Under the pieces are notes generated by a model. That model searched no databases. It saw only the letters and a program-made list of their open reading frames with translations, and was not told the DNA's origin. Positions 17,774 to 24,644 of a stretch of DNA of 64,000 nucleotides are shown in pieces (position 1 is the first letter of the stretch; the number at the start of each line of letters is the position of its first letter). This stretch comes from UBA4416 sp964541155 (lineage in GTDB: Bacteria > Bacteroidota > Bacteroidia > B-17B0 > Aurantibacillaceae), in contig CAZIPC010000001.1 in NCBI GenBank assembly GCA_964541155.1, positions 248,001 to 312,000 of the forward strand, given 5' to 3'. The position numbers and the translations under genes are program-made.

Positions 17774-18604
17774 CTATTTTTTTTGAGATAGTTTAAATAA
17801 TAATTCTTTTTCAGAATTACTCAAACTTTCATAACCATTTTTTGAAATTTTATCTAATAATGAATCTATTTTTTGCTGGTTAATTTGTTGTTCATTAACA
17901 GTATTTATAGAAGAATTATTTTTATAAATAATTTTTAAGTTCGATTTTTTTTGTCGTTTAAAATTTAGGCCTTCAGAAAGATCTGTCCCATTTTTTAATA
18001 AATACCCAAATAATAATCCAAAAAATGCACCACCAAAGTGAGAAATTTTTCCTCCTGTGTTAATATTAAAATCTAAAATGGTTGAAATGGCAAAAATTAA
18101 AAGTGCATAATATTTATATCTCATTTCAATTATTCCAAATAAACTTACTGGTAAATTTGGTATATAAATAGCTAAACTTGTTACTATTCCAATAACTGCA
18201 GCTGATGCTCCAAATAAAATAGAGTAGGCAAATACTTCAGGAAAAATAGTTGATAATATTAATAGTGTAATGGCTCCCATTAAACCGCTCATAATATAAA
18301 CGTATACTAATTTTTTTTCGGATAAGAAATTTAAAAATGTTTGTGCTGTAAAAAATAAAAGTAACATGTTATAAAACAAATGTCCTAAATCTTTATGCAA
18401 AAACATGTATGTAAAAAGTGTCCAAACTTTTAAAAAAAATTGATTTAGATTTAATGGCAATGCCATATTAAAAAAAATAAAATCTGTTTTAAAAATATTA
18501 GCACTAATATTTACAATAAAAAAAATAACAATATTTATTACTAGTAATATAGTTAATAAATTGTGTTTTTTTATTTCTTGGTTTATATTTTGAAAAAGCG
18601 ACAT
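17774..18604 (-). CDS. Rhomboid family intramembrane serine protease (second of a pair)
   Basis: A 276-residue polytopic protein with about six membrane segments. The conserved HxxxN of rhomboids is in DLGHLFYNM (residues 72-80). The nucleophile position is Ser134 in FGASAAVIG, where the normal GxSG reads GASA. The catalytic His189 is in ISHFGGAFFG. A charged cytoplasmic tail of about 70 residues follows. Rhomboids cleave transmembrane substrates. The gene follows the other rhomboid by 6 bp, so the two form an operon. The Gly-to-Ala change after the serine is seen in other Bacteroidota copies as far as I know, so activity is likely but not certain. Confidence 0.87.
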   Translation of the reverse strand: MSLFQNINQEIKKHNLLTILLVINIVIFFIVNISANIFKTDFIFFNMALPLNLNQFFLKVWTLFTYMFLHKDLGHLFYNMLLLFFTAQTFLNFLSEKKLVYVYIMSGLMGAITLLILSTIFPEVFAYSILFGASAAVIGIVTSLAIYIPNLPVSLFGIIEMRYKYYALLIFAISTILDFNINTGGKISHFGGAFFGLLFGYLLKNGTDLSEGLNFKRQKKSNLKIIYKNNSSINTVNEQQINQQKIDSLLDKISKNGYESLSNSEKELLFKLSQKK

Positions 18605-18610
18605 TTAAAT

Positions 18611-19231
18611 TTAAAAGAAAAACTTTTTATTTTGTTTCCAAATTTGTATAATAATAATGCCAACTATTAAACCGCCAAGGTGTGCAAAATGAGCCACATT
18701 ATCATTACTAAAAAAACCATTATATAATTCATATAATGAATAACCTAACACTAAATATTTTGCTTTAATAGGAATAAAAAAATAAAGTTGTAATTCGGTA
18801 TTAGGAAACATCATTGCAAATGCTACTAATAAGCCAAAAACTGCACCAGATGCTCCTAATAAAACGGTGTATTCGTTATTAAAATTACTAATTGCTAATT
18901 GGGTAACAGCTGCTCCTAAGCCGCACAATAAATAAAAATTTAAAAATCGTTTCGAACCCCAAATATTTTCCAATATTGAACCAAACATATAAACTCCCAA
19001 CATATTTAAAAATATATGAGATAAATCAGCGTGCATAAACATGTAGGTAATAAATTGATGAGGCTTAAATAAATCAGTTCCTATAGGATACAGATCTAAG
19101 TATTTATCTAAATCTATCTTATTTTCTAATAAGTATTTAGCTACAAATAAAACCACATTAATCATTAAAATATTTTTAACTACCATTGGTAGTTGTTGAA
19201 ATTGACGTGGTTTAAATTCTTGAAAACTCAT
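18611..19231 (-). CDS. Rhomboid family intramembrane serine protease (first of a pair)
   Basis: A 206-residue membrane protein with six predicted helices and the full rhomboid set: DLSHIFLNMLG (HxxxN), Ser128 in LLGASGAVFG (canonical GxSG) and His184 in HFAHLGGLIVG. There is little outside the core. It is 11 bp downstream of mutL and 6 bp upstream of the second rhomboid gene, so mutL and both rhomboids probably share a transcript. Substrates cannot be inferred. Confidence 0.92.
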   Translation of the reverse strand: MSFQEFKPRQFQQLPMVVKNILMINVVLFVAKYLLENKIDLDKYLDLYPIGTDLFKPHQFITYMFMHADLSHIFLNMLGVYMFGSILENIWGSKRFLNFYLLCGLGAAVTQLAISNFNNEYTVLLGASGAVFGLLVAFAMMFPNTELQLYFFIPIKAKYLVLGYSLYELYNGFFSNDNVAHFAHLGGLIVGIIIIQIWKQNKKFFF

Positions 19232-19242
19232 AAGTTATAATA

Positions 19243-21093
19243 TTATTTTTTGAAAAAAGTATCTATATCTGATTTACTCATTTCCATTATAATAGGCTTT
19301 CCACTTGGGCTGTACATAGGATTTTCGCACAAAAATAAATGTTCAAGTATTAATATAATTTCTTGCTCCTCTAAAGATTTTCCATATTTAATTCCTGCAT
19401 GTTTTGCCATACTTTTACACATGTTTTCAAATGGATCAATTTTTACATCAAAGGTATTTAATTTATAGGTTTCTAAAATACCTTCTATCATTTCTTGAGT
19501 GTTAAATTCACCCAATTCTGCTGGAGTTCCCTGAACAACAATTGTATTTTTACCAAATGGCTCTATCTCAAATCCTAAAAGTTTAAAATGAGGTATTAAA
19601 CTTTCTAATAATACATAATCATTTGTTGTTAATTCTATTGTAACCGGAAATAATACTTGTTGAGATGATGATGTGATATGTTTATCTTTTGTGGCGATGT
19701 AATGTTCAAACAAGATGCGTTCATGAGCTCTTTGTTGATCTATAACTAACAACCCATTTTCGTGTGCCGAAATAATATATTTATTATATAATTGAAATCC
19801 TTTAGCAAAAAAAACATCATGTTCTAATTTTGTTTGTTCTTGCTGTTTTTCTATTTGTAATGCTGTATTCTCAGAATTATAATCTGTGTTTGAATAATTT
19901 TGATATAAATTTTCCCAATTTTGTTTATTATGTTTTTGCGATTCGCTTTCAAAAGGTTTTTTATAACCACTTGCAGTTGATTTTTGTTTAGTTGAATTAA
20001 ACGGATTATAATCTGAATTAACAGTTACTGTAGGTGCTGAAACTGTTTTAGTATAATCAATTTCAAAACTCATTTCATTATTAAAATCAAGGCTAGGGGA
20101 TAAGTTTGCTTTTCCTAATGCTCTTTTAACAGAACTATGTAGCAAAGCATAAATAATTTTTTCATCCTGAAATTTAATTTCAGTTTTTGTAGGGTGGATG
20201 TTTATATCTATTGTTTCTGGATTAACTTCTAAAAACAAATAATAGGTAGGGTGCGAATCGTTAGCTATTAGTTCTCTATATGCTTCGGAAATAGCATGAT
20301 GTAAATACGGACTTTTAATATATCTATCGTTTACAAAAAAATACTGATCGCCTCTTCGTTTTTTTGCACTTTCGGGTTTGCCTACATATCCAGATATTTT
20401 AACAACATCTGTTGTTTCGTTGATGTGAACTAATTTACCTTGTAAGGTTTTACTAAATAATCCTGAAATTCGTTCTATTAAACTTGTGGGTGGTAAATTA
20501 TAAATTTCATTTCCATTACTAAATAATTGAAAATGAATATCAGAGTGGGGTAGAGCTACTCGTTCAAATTCATCAATAATGTGTTTTAACTCTACACTGT
20601 CATCTTTTAAAAAATTACGACGCGCTGGAATATTAAAAAATAAATTTTTTACACTAAACGATGATCCTGTTGGAGCCTGACATTCTTCTTGTTTAATAAA
20701 TTTATTTCCCTCAATTTCAATTAATTGGCCTACAATATCATCTTCTCTTTTTGTTTTTAACTCTACCTGTGCCACAGCCGCAATACTAGCTAATGCCTCA
20801 CCTCTAAAACCTTTGGTATGTAATTGAAATAAATCTTCTGCTTTTTTAATTTTAGAAGTTGCATGTCTTTCAAAAGCCATTCTAGCATCAATAGGATTCA
20901 TTCCCAACCCATTATCAATAACTTGAACTAAGCTTTTACCTGCATCTTTAATAATAAGTTTTATAAAAGACGCTTTGGCATCGATGGCATTTTCTAGCAG
21001 TTCTTTTACAATAGAGGCTGGTCGTTGAACAACCTCTCCTGCGGCTATTTGATTAGCCACACTTTCTGGTAAAAGAGTAATTATATTTTGCAT
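19243..21093 (-). CDS. mutL: DNA mismatch repair protein MutL
   Basis: A 616-residue GHKL ATPase that couples MutS mismatch recognition to strand removal. ATPase motifs are ELLENAIDAKA (residues 32-42), DNGLGM and GFRGEALASIA, and the second domain ends with HPTKTEIKFQDE. A linker rich in Asn, Ser and Gln spans residues about 340-420. The C-terminal dimerisation domain shows DQQRAHERILFE around residue 451 where endonuclease-type MutL has DQHA(x)2E(x)4E, so two positions differ. The last motif reads SPSGKPI instead of CPHGRP. Whether it nicks DNA is therefore uncertain. A -7 element lies 5 bp before the ATG. Confidence 0.95.
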   Translation of the reverse strand: MQNIITLLPESVANQIAAGEVVQRPASIVKELLENAIDAKASFIKLIIKDAGKSLVQVIDNGLGMNPIDARMAFERHATSKIKKAEDLFQLHTKGFRGEALASIAAVAQVELKTKREDDIVGQLIEIEGNKFIKQEECQAPTGSSFSVKNLFFNIPARRNFLKDDSVELKHIIDEFERVALPHSDIHFQLFSNGNEIYNLPPTSLIERISGLFSKTLQGKLVHINETTDVVKISGYVGKPESAKKRRGDQYFFVNDRYIKSPYLHHAISEAYRELIANDSHPTYYLFLEVNPETIDINIHPTKTEIKFQDEKIIYALLHSSVKRALGKANLSPSLDFNNEMSFEIDYTKTVSAPTVTVNSDYNPFNSTKQKSTASGYKKPFESESQKHNKQNWENLYQNYSNTDYNSENTALQIEKQQEQTKLEHDVFFAKGFQLYNKYIISAHENGLLVIDQQRAHERILFEHYIATKDKHITSSSQQVLFPVTIELTTNDYVLLESLIPHFKLLGFEIEPFGKNTIVVQGTPAELGEFNTQEMIEGILETYKLNTFDVKIDPFENMCKSMAKHAGIKYGKSLEEQEIILILEHLFLCENPMYSPSGKPIIMEMSKSDIDTFFKK

Positions 21094-21098
21094 AGGTG

Positions 21099-21106
21099 CA
21101 AAGGTA
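21099..21106 (-). promoter_or_regulatory. -7 element of the mutL promoter
   Basis: TACCTTTG on the minus strand matches TAnnTTTG, only 5 bp from the mutL ATG, so the transcript would be leaderless or nearly so. No -33 match was seen. Confidence 0.4.
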
Positions 21107-21226
21107 ATTTTTTACTTGATTTGCCCTAAAAAAGAGTGTTTTTTTAATATAAATTAAAATAAAACATGATTTATTTTTGATTTCACATTATATTTCATAT
21201 ATTTCACGAAATTAAATTAGAATAAT

Positions 21227-22144
21227 ATGTCGAAAAAAATTAAGGCTAAGTCTCAAACTAAAAAAATAGCTCCTAAAAAAGTGGCTAAAAAAGTAGTTGA
21301 AAAGAAAAAAACTGCTAAAAAATCAGTTAAATCTAAGCCAGTAAAAAAAGCGAGTATTAAATCTAAAGTTACAGTAAAAAAAGTTGTTAAAAAAGCTGCT
21401 ACTAAAAAAGTAGCTGTTAAGAAGATGGCTAAAAAAATTACTGTTAAAAAAACCTCAAAACCTATAAAAAAGGCTGTTAAAAAAGTAGCTCCTAAAAAAG
21501 CTGTTAAACCAGTAATAAAAAAAGCCACCGCTAAAAAAATAGCTGTAGTAAAAAAAGTAAAAATAGCTCCTTTAAAGTCAAAAGCTACTAAAACGGTAAA
21601 GGTAGAAAAACCTGTTATTGTAAAAGCGCCTATTGTTAAAGTTGAAAAGTCTATTAAGACACCTAAAGAAAAAATTGTTGCAGTTAAAAAACCAATTGTA
21701 GCTCCTACTACCTTTAGAAATGTAGATACAACTCCTGTTAGCACAAAAGTTATGAAAGAGCCTGCAGGGAAATTTGAAATGGAGTTTGTGATTAGAGCTT
21801 CAGAAGATATGGTGTTTGAATTTGTAAGTACTGAAAGTGGTTTGTCTGAATGGTTTTGTGATGATGTTAATATTAGAGATGGAGTATTTACATTTGACTG
21901 GGATGGGCAGGTACAACAAGCTAAATTAGTTAAAGAAATTCCGCCACAATTTATCAGATACCAATGGTTAGATAAAAATGATGGTAGTTATTTTGAGTTT
22001 AGAATTCAAAAAGATGAATTAACCAACGATATTTCATTAATTATTACTGATTTTGCCTCAGATAAAGCAGATGAAGCTTCTTCAAGATTATTATGGCATA
22101 GTCAAGTTGATAAGTTGCTTCACGTATTAGGCTCATTCTTTTAA
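21227..22144 (+). CDS. START-like domain protein with long histone-H1-like lysine-rich N-terminal tail
   Basis: A 305-residue protein in two parts. Residues 1 to about 150 are almost only Lys, Ala, Val, Pro, Thr and Ser in repeats such as KKVAKKVV, KPVKKA and KKATAKK, the composition of bacterial histone H1-like DNA-binding tails. Residues about 180-305 form a Bacteroidota START-like (SRPBCC) domain: KFEMEFVIRASEDMVFEFVS, GLSEWFCDDVN, FTFDWDG and a conserved C-terminal helix. In related genomes, as I know them, the START-like domain is usually a stand-alone protein of about 130 residues, so the tail is an unusual fusion. Met176 could be an internal start giving the domain alone. A ligand or DNA-linked role is inference. 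Confidence 0.82.
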   Translation: MSKKIKAKSQTKKIAPKKVAKKVVEKKKTAKKSVKSKPVKKASIKSKVTVKKVVKKAATKKVAVKKMAKKITVKKTSKPIKKAVKKVAPKKAVKPVIKKATAKKIAVVKKVKIAPLKSKATKTVKVEKPVIVKAPIVKVEKSIKTPKEKIVAVKKPIVAPTTFRNVDTTPVSTKVMKEPAGKFEMEFVIRASEDMVFEFVSTESGLSEWFCDDVNIRDGVFTFDWDGQVQQAKLVKEIPPQFIRYQWLDKNDGSYFEFRIQKDELTNDISLIITDFASDKADEASSRLLWHSQVDKLLHVLGSFF

Positions 22145-22197
22145 TCATTTAAATACGGATTTTACTAAAAAATGCTAAAATGGTAGTCAAAAAATAC

Positions 22198-22205
22198 TAT
22201 TTTTG
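22198..22205 (+). promoter_or_regulatory. -7 element upstream of the sigma factor gene
   Basis: TATTTTTG matches TAnnTTTG and would give a leader of about 75 nt. No -33 match. Confidence 0.35.
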
Positions 22206-22285
22206 TAAATATTAATTTAAAATTTTTCATTATCGAATAGACTTATACTTAATTTTTTTATTGAACTAATAATTTAATTGTAGTA

Positions 22286-22885
22286 ATGTCTATGCAACTT
22301 CTTTCTGATAATGAATTAGTAAAGCTTTATATGAATGGCAACGAACAGTCTTTATCTGTTTTGGTTAAGCGTCATAAAAGAAGAATTTTCTCCTATATTT
22401 ATTTAATAACCAGAGATAAAACACTTACAGAGGATGTTTTTCAGGAAACCTTTTTTAAGGTTATTCAATCTTTAAAAAAACAACAATACAACGAAGAAGG
22501 TAAATTTTTACCTTGGTTGTTACGTATTGCTAAGAACATAATTATTGATCATTATAGAAAAATAAAAAAAATGCCTTCAATTTCGCATGTAAAAAATGAA
22601 GAAGGCGAAGACTGTAGTATTTTTGATATTATTCCGGCTCAAGAACAACTATCAAAAGATAAAGAAGAAACCAAAGAATTTAAACACCTTATACGCAGTG
22701 TTGTAAATAAACTCCCTAAAGATCAAAGAGAAGTAGTTATTATGCGAACTTATTACGATATGAGTTTTAAGGAAATTGCCGAACTAACAAATGTTTCGAT
22801 AAACACATCGTTAGGAAGAATGAGATATGCTTTAATTAATTTGAAAAAAATTTTAGAAGAAAAAAATGTAGAAATATACATTTAA
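22286..22885 (+). CDS. RNA polymerase sigma factor, sigma-70 family (ECF type)
   Basis: A 199-residue sigma factor with only regions 2 and 4. Region 2 (residues about 25-95) contains FSYIYLITRDKTLTEDVFQE and PWLLRIAKNIIIDHYRK, the core-binding and -10-recognition parts. Region 4 (residues about 135-190) holds LPKDQREVVIMRTYYDMSFK followed by EIAELTNVSINTSLGRMRYA, a helix-turn-helix for the -35 element. No anti-sigma factor gene lies next to it, unlike many ECF loci. A strong terminator follows. The regulon cannot be inferred. Confidence 0.9.
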   Translation: MSMQLLSDNELVKLYMNGNEQSLSVLVKRHKRRIFSYIYLITRDKTLTEDVFQETFFKVIQSLKKQQYNEEGKFLPWLLRIAKNIIIDHYRKIKKMPSISHVKNEEGEDCSIFDIIPAQEQLSKDKEETKEFKHLIRSVVNKLPKDQREVVIMRTYYDMSFKEIAELTNVSINTSLGRMRYALINLKKILEEKNVEIYI

Positions 22886-22912
22886 GCCATTGTTTAATAC
22901 TGATTTTTGTTT

Positions 22913-22943
22913 AAGCTTCTACTAAATAGTAGAAGCTTTTTTT
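22913..22943 (+). terminator. Terminator after the sigma factor gene
   Basis: AAGCTTCTACT and AGTAGAAGCTT form a perfect 11-bp stem with a 4-base loop and a T-run. Confidence 0.88.
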
Positions 22944-23009
22944 ATAAAAAACAATCTCTTAAGGAAGTTGTTTTTATTATTTTATATTCTAATTACCATT
23001 AATTGGTGT

Positions 23010-23300
23010 TTAAAAAATACCAACAGCAAGTTCTATCCAAATGAGAGATAAAATTAAAAAAAGAAAAACACAACTCAGTATTCTGAGTTTGGTTGTTTTT
23101 ATTTTTCTCATAATATATTCAAATGTTAATCCAGCAAAGGTTAGCAAAAAAGCAGCCACCATAAAATCTAATAATGTCCATTTTACATTATTGGTAAACT
23201 GCATTGCTATTAACGGTATAAACAAAAACAGAGCTACACTGAGTAAAATACCAATCAGTCTTTTGTTAAACGTACTAGATAATATTTTGATTTTATTCAT
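23010..23300 (-). CDS. Small three-helix membrane protein, hypothetical
   Basis: A 96-residue protein with three hydrophobic segments: residues about 15-33 (LIGILLSVALFLFIPLIAM), 43-62 and 72-95. Charged turns VKWTLLDF and RKIKTTKLR separate them. The pattern matches a small uncharacterised membrane protein family of Flavobacteriia (the combination PLIAMQFT, VKWTLLDF and IWIELAVGIF). It is a lone gene between the sigma factor terminator and the cassette-like region. Function unknown. Confidence 0.65.
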   Translation of the reverse strand: MNKIKILSSTFNKRLIGILLSVALFLFIPLIAMQFTNNVKWTLLDFMVAAFLLTFAGLTFEYIMRKIKTTKLRILSCVFLFLILSLIWIELAVGIF

Positions 23301-23380
23301 TTTAATATATTTTTTAAAATTAATTTTTTATAAAAAAAGTTATTTATTGTATTAGATATATTTTTGTATAAGTTGAATAG

Positions 23381-23551
23381 GATAACGTTTTCCAAGCAGG
23401 CACAGTTTGCAGTTTGAAAGAGTGTCTACCGAAATGTTTGTTTAAAGATACTAATGTTTGTTGCTTTTGCAAAAATGAAAAAACTTGTCTACCGAAACGT
23501 TTTGCAAAAGCTATTACCTCGTCTGCGCAAATTGTGCTTGCTTGCTGTTAT
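23381..23551. repeat. Structured repeat region: nested imperfect and perfect inverted repeats (attC-like candidate)
   Basis: The outer arms 23382-23412 and 23523-23551 pair imperfectly: ATAAC at one end with GTTAT at the other, and GCACAGTTTGC with GCAAATTGTGC. Inside is a perfect 12-bp inverted repeat, GCTTTTGCAAAA (23463-23474) and TTTTGCAAAAGC (23500-23511). A 12-bp direct repeat TGTCTACCGAAA occurs at 23423-23434 and 23486-23497. The whole lies directly beyond the 3' end of the HNH gene. An imperfect palindrome ending in ATAAC/GTTAT at the 3' end of a small gene resembles integron attC sites, but the end bases do not match the classical GTTRRRY, so this is only a candidate. Confidence 0.5.
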
Positions 23552-23561
23552 GCGGTCGGCT

Positions 23562-23873
23562 TTATTGTCTGTTTAGAAAATCTTTTACAACAGTCGCAAC
23601 GTTGTCTTTAGTGATGCCTTTATTCAAACAGTATTTACTAGTTAGCCAATCATTCAAGAATTTTGATCCTTTACTTGCATTACAAGACCCGCAGCAAAGA
23701 GCAATGTTGTCTGGACCATTTATTCTAATGTCGTTGATAATGTGTTCCCACGTTGGTCGTGTTTTATGCGTAACGATTGAATTAGTAAATGAAATACCGC
23801 AGTAAACACAACTTGAATCTCTTTGCTTTACTAATTCTTCAACGTCTTTTGGTATGCCCCAGCGATTTGCCAT
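23562..23873 (-). CDS. HNH endonuclease
   Basis: A 103-residue HNH-type nuclease. Two zinc knuckles, CVYC (residues about 22-25) and CCGSC (about 60-64), frame the core. The catalytic His is in TWEHIIND, followed by DNIALCC and NASKGSK of the second half of the motif. Such domains cut DNA in restriction, homing or defence settings. It begins 3 bp after the PD-(D/E)XK-like gene, so the two are surely cotranscribed and probably act together. There is no separate DNA-recognition domain apart from about 20 residues at the N-terminus and 35 at the C-terminus. Codon use differs from the host neighbours. Confidence 0.87.
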   Translation of the reverse strand: MANRWGIPKDVEELVKQRDSSCVYCGISFTNSIVTHKTRPTWEHIINDIRINGPDNIALCCGSCNASKGSKFLNDWLTSKYCLNKGITKDNVATVVKDFLNRQ

Positions 23874-23876
23874 TAA

Positions 23877-24413
23877 CTATTTCTCTTTGTTGGTATAATA
23901 GTCAAAGTCGAAATAGTGGCGTTTATTGTGAACCCAAGTCTCACCGACAAGACCTTTTTCACATTTGTCGACTGGTATTGCCTTACTGCCATTAAGTTCA
24001 TTAAGTTGTCCGAAATAAACTGAAAATGATTCATGGTCAAATTGAATTGCTAACCAACAAGCTTGTGCGTTATATTTTTTCTCGGACGCTTGAGCTTTTT
24101 CATATACGTCTTTACCGAGATTGTATCTTGGATTTAATTTGCCGTTTTTTTGAAATTTATTTCTTGATTTTACACTAATTACATATCGTTGTCCGTCTTT
24201 TTCACATGAGATATCGGCAAATGTTTCGTTCATCGAATCGTCATTAAGATTTCTAATCTTATCGAATTTTTTGTCAACCAAAGATTTTAACGCAAATAAT
24301 TCACCCAATTCACCGAGTGATTTTTTTCTTGAAGCTTCTTTTTTATTTGCAAGGTCTTTTGTCATTTGTTTGTCTGTCAATAAGCTGCCGCATAACTTGT
24401 TTATATCCGCCAT
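23877..24413 (-). CDS. PD-(D/E)XK-like restriction endonuclease fold protein
   Basis: A 178-residue protein with a nuclease-like pattern in its first half: SLGELGELFALKSL (helix with the conserved Glu, residues about 32-45), TFADISCEKDG (Asp about 66) and YVISVKSRN (Lys about 80). In active enzymes the last motif is ExK or QxK; here it reads SVK, so one metal ligand is replaced by Ser. The C-terminal part is rich in Tyr, Phe and His and unfamiliar. The start codon lies within a perfect palindrome. It is paired with the HNH gene downstream. It may be a restriction or defence component, or a DNA-binding partner for HNH. Confidence 0.65.
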   Translation of the reverse strand: MADINKLCGSLLTDKQMTKDLANKKEASRKKSLGELGELFALKSLVDKKFDKIRNLNDDSMNETFADISCEKDGQRYVISVKSRNKFQKNGKLNPRYNLGKDVYEKAQASEKKYNAQACWLAIQFDHESFSVYFGQLNELNGSKAIPVDKCEKGLVGETWVHNKRHYFDFDYYTNKEK

Positions 24414-24427
24414 AAAATGGCGGATAT
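24403..24427. repeat. Perfect 11-bp palindrome enclosing the start codon of the PD-(D/E)XK-like gene
   Basis: ATATCCGCCAT, spacer AAA, ATGGCGGATAT. On the minus strand the ATG start (24413-24411) sits in the 3' arm of the hairpin. The 12-mer CCGCCATAAAAT at 24407-24418 recurs at 24450-24461. This may be an operator for autoregulation, an mRNA hairpin hiding the start codon, or a recombination remnant. Confidence 0.7.
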
Positions 24428-24449
24428 CTTACAAATAGTGGGTAGATAA

Positions 24450-24461
24450 CCGCCATAAAAT
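24450..24461. repeat. Second copy of the 12-mer CCGCCATAAAAT
   Basis: Identical to 24407-24418, in direct orientation 43 bp away. On the minus strand each copy reads ATTTTATGGCGG; the upstream copy's ATG opens only a short out-of-frame ORF. Could be a duplicated operator or an insertion-site duplication. Confidence 0.5.
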
Positions 24462-24578
24462 AGCTAAATTGTTTTTATAAATTTAGTCAAATATTTCACA
24501 AATAATCAAATGGAGATACTATTTTTTGAATATTTTTTGTACTTACGTGTGTATAAAAATAATTTTTTTACATAAATA

Positions 24579-24612
24579 AAAACCCTGCTTTAATACTAAA
24601 GCAGGGTTTTAA
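24579..24612 (-). terminator. Terminator after gdhA
   Basis: AAACCCTGCTTTA and TAAAGCAGGGTTT form a perfect 13-bp stem with a 4-base loop, with A/T runs on both sides. It lies 33 bp beyond the gdhA stop. Confidence 0.88.
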
Positions 24613-24644
24613 AATTTATTATTATTTAAAATAGAGTAGGAGTA

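Larger units (their letters stand above)
23381..24461 (-). mobile_element. Putative two-gene nuclease cassette bounded by repeats
   Basis: The stretch contains two minus-strand genes 3 bp apart, richer in GAC, GGC, GCG and GTC codons than the surrounding AT-rich genes. On the left lies the palindromic region ending in GATAAC (23381-23386). On the right lies a hairpin at the first gene's start and another GATAAC (24445-24450). Reading the minus strand, both edges therefore show GTTATC in direct orientation, as expected if a unit had been inserted at a short core site. No integrase or transposase is present in the window. Mobility is inference from composition and boundaries. Confidence 0.4.

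Noticed and set aside
21253..21744. Open frame of 163 codons on the minus strand opposite the lysine-rich tail
   Set aside because: It is the antisense of AAA-rich lysine codons, giving artificial Phe/Leu/Thr runs. The plus-strand frame continues into a recognised domain.
23041..23355. 104-codon plus-strand frame opposite the three-helix membrane protein
   Set aside because: The minus-strand frame has a cleaner start and a recognisable three-helix pattern; the plus frame is its mirror.
23414..23995. Plus-strand short frames across the repeat region and HNH gene
   Set aside because: They lie opposite the HNH and PD-(D/E)XK-like genes or inside the palindromic region, with Cys-rich low-complexity products and no family features.
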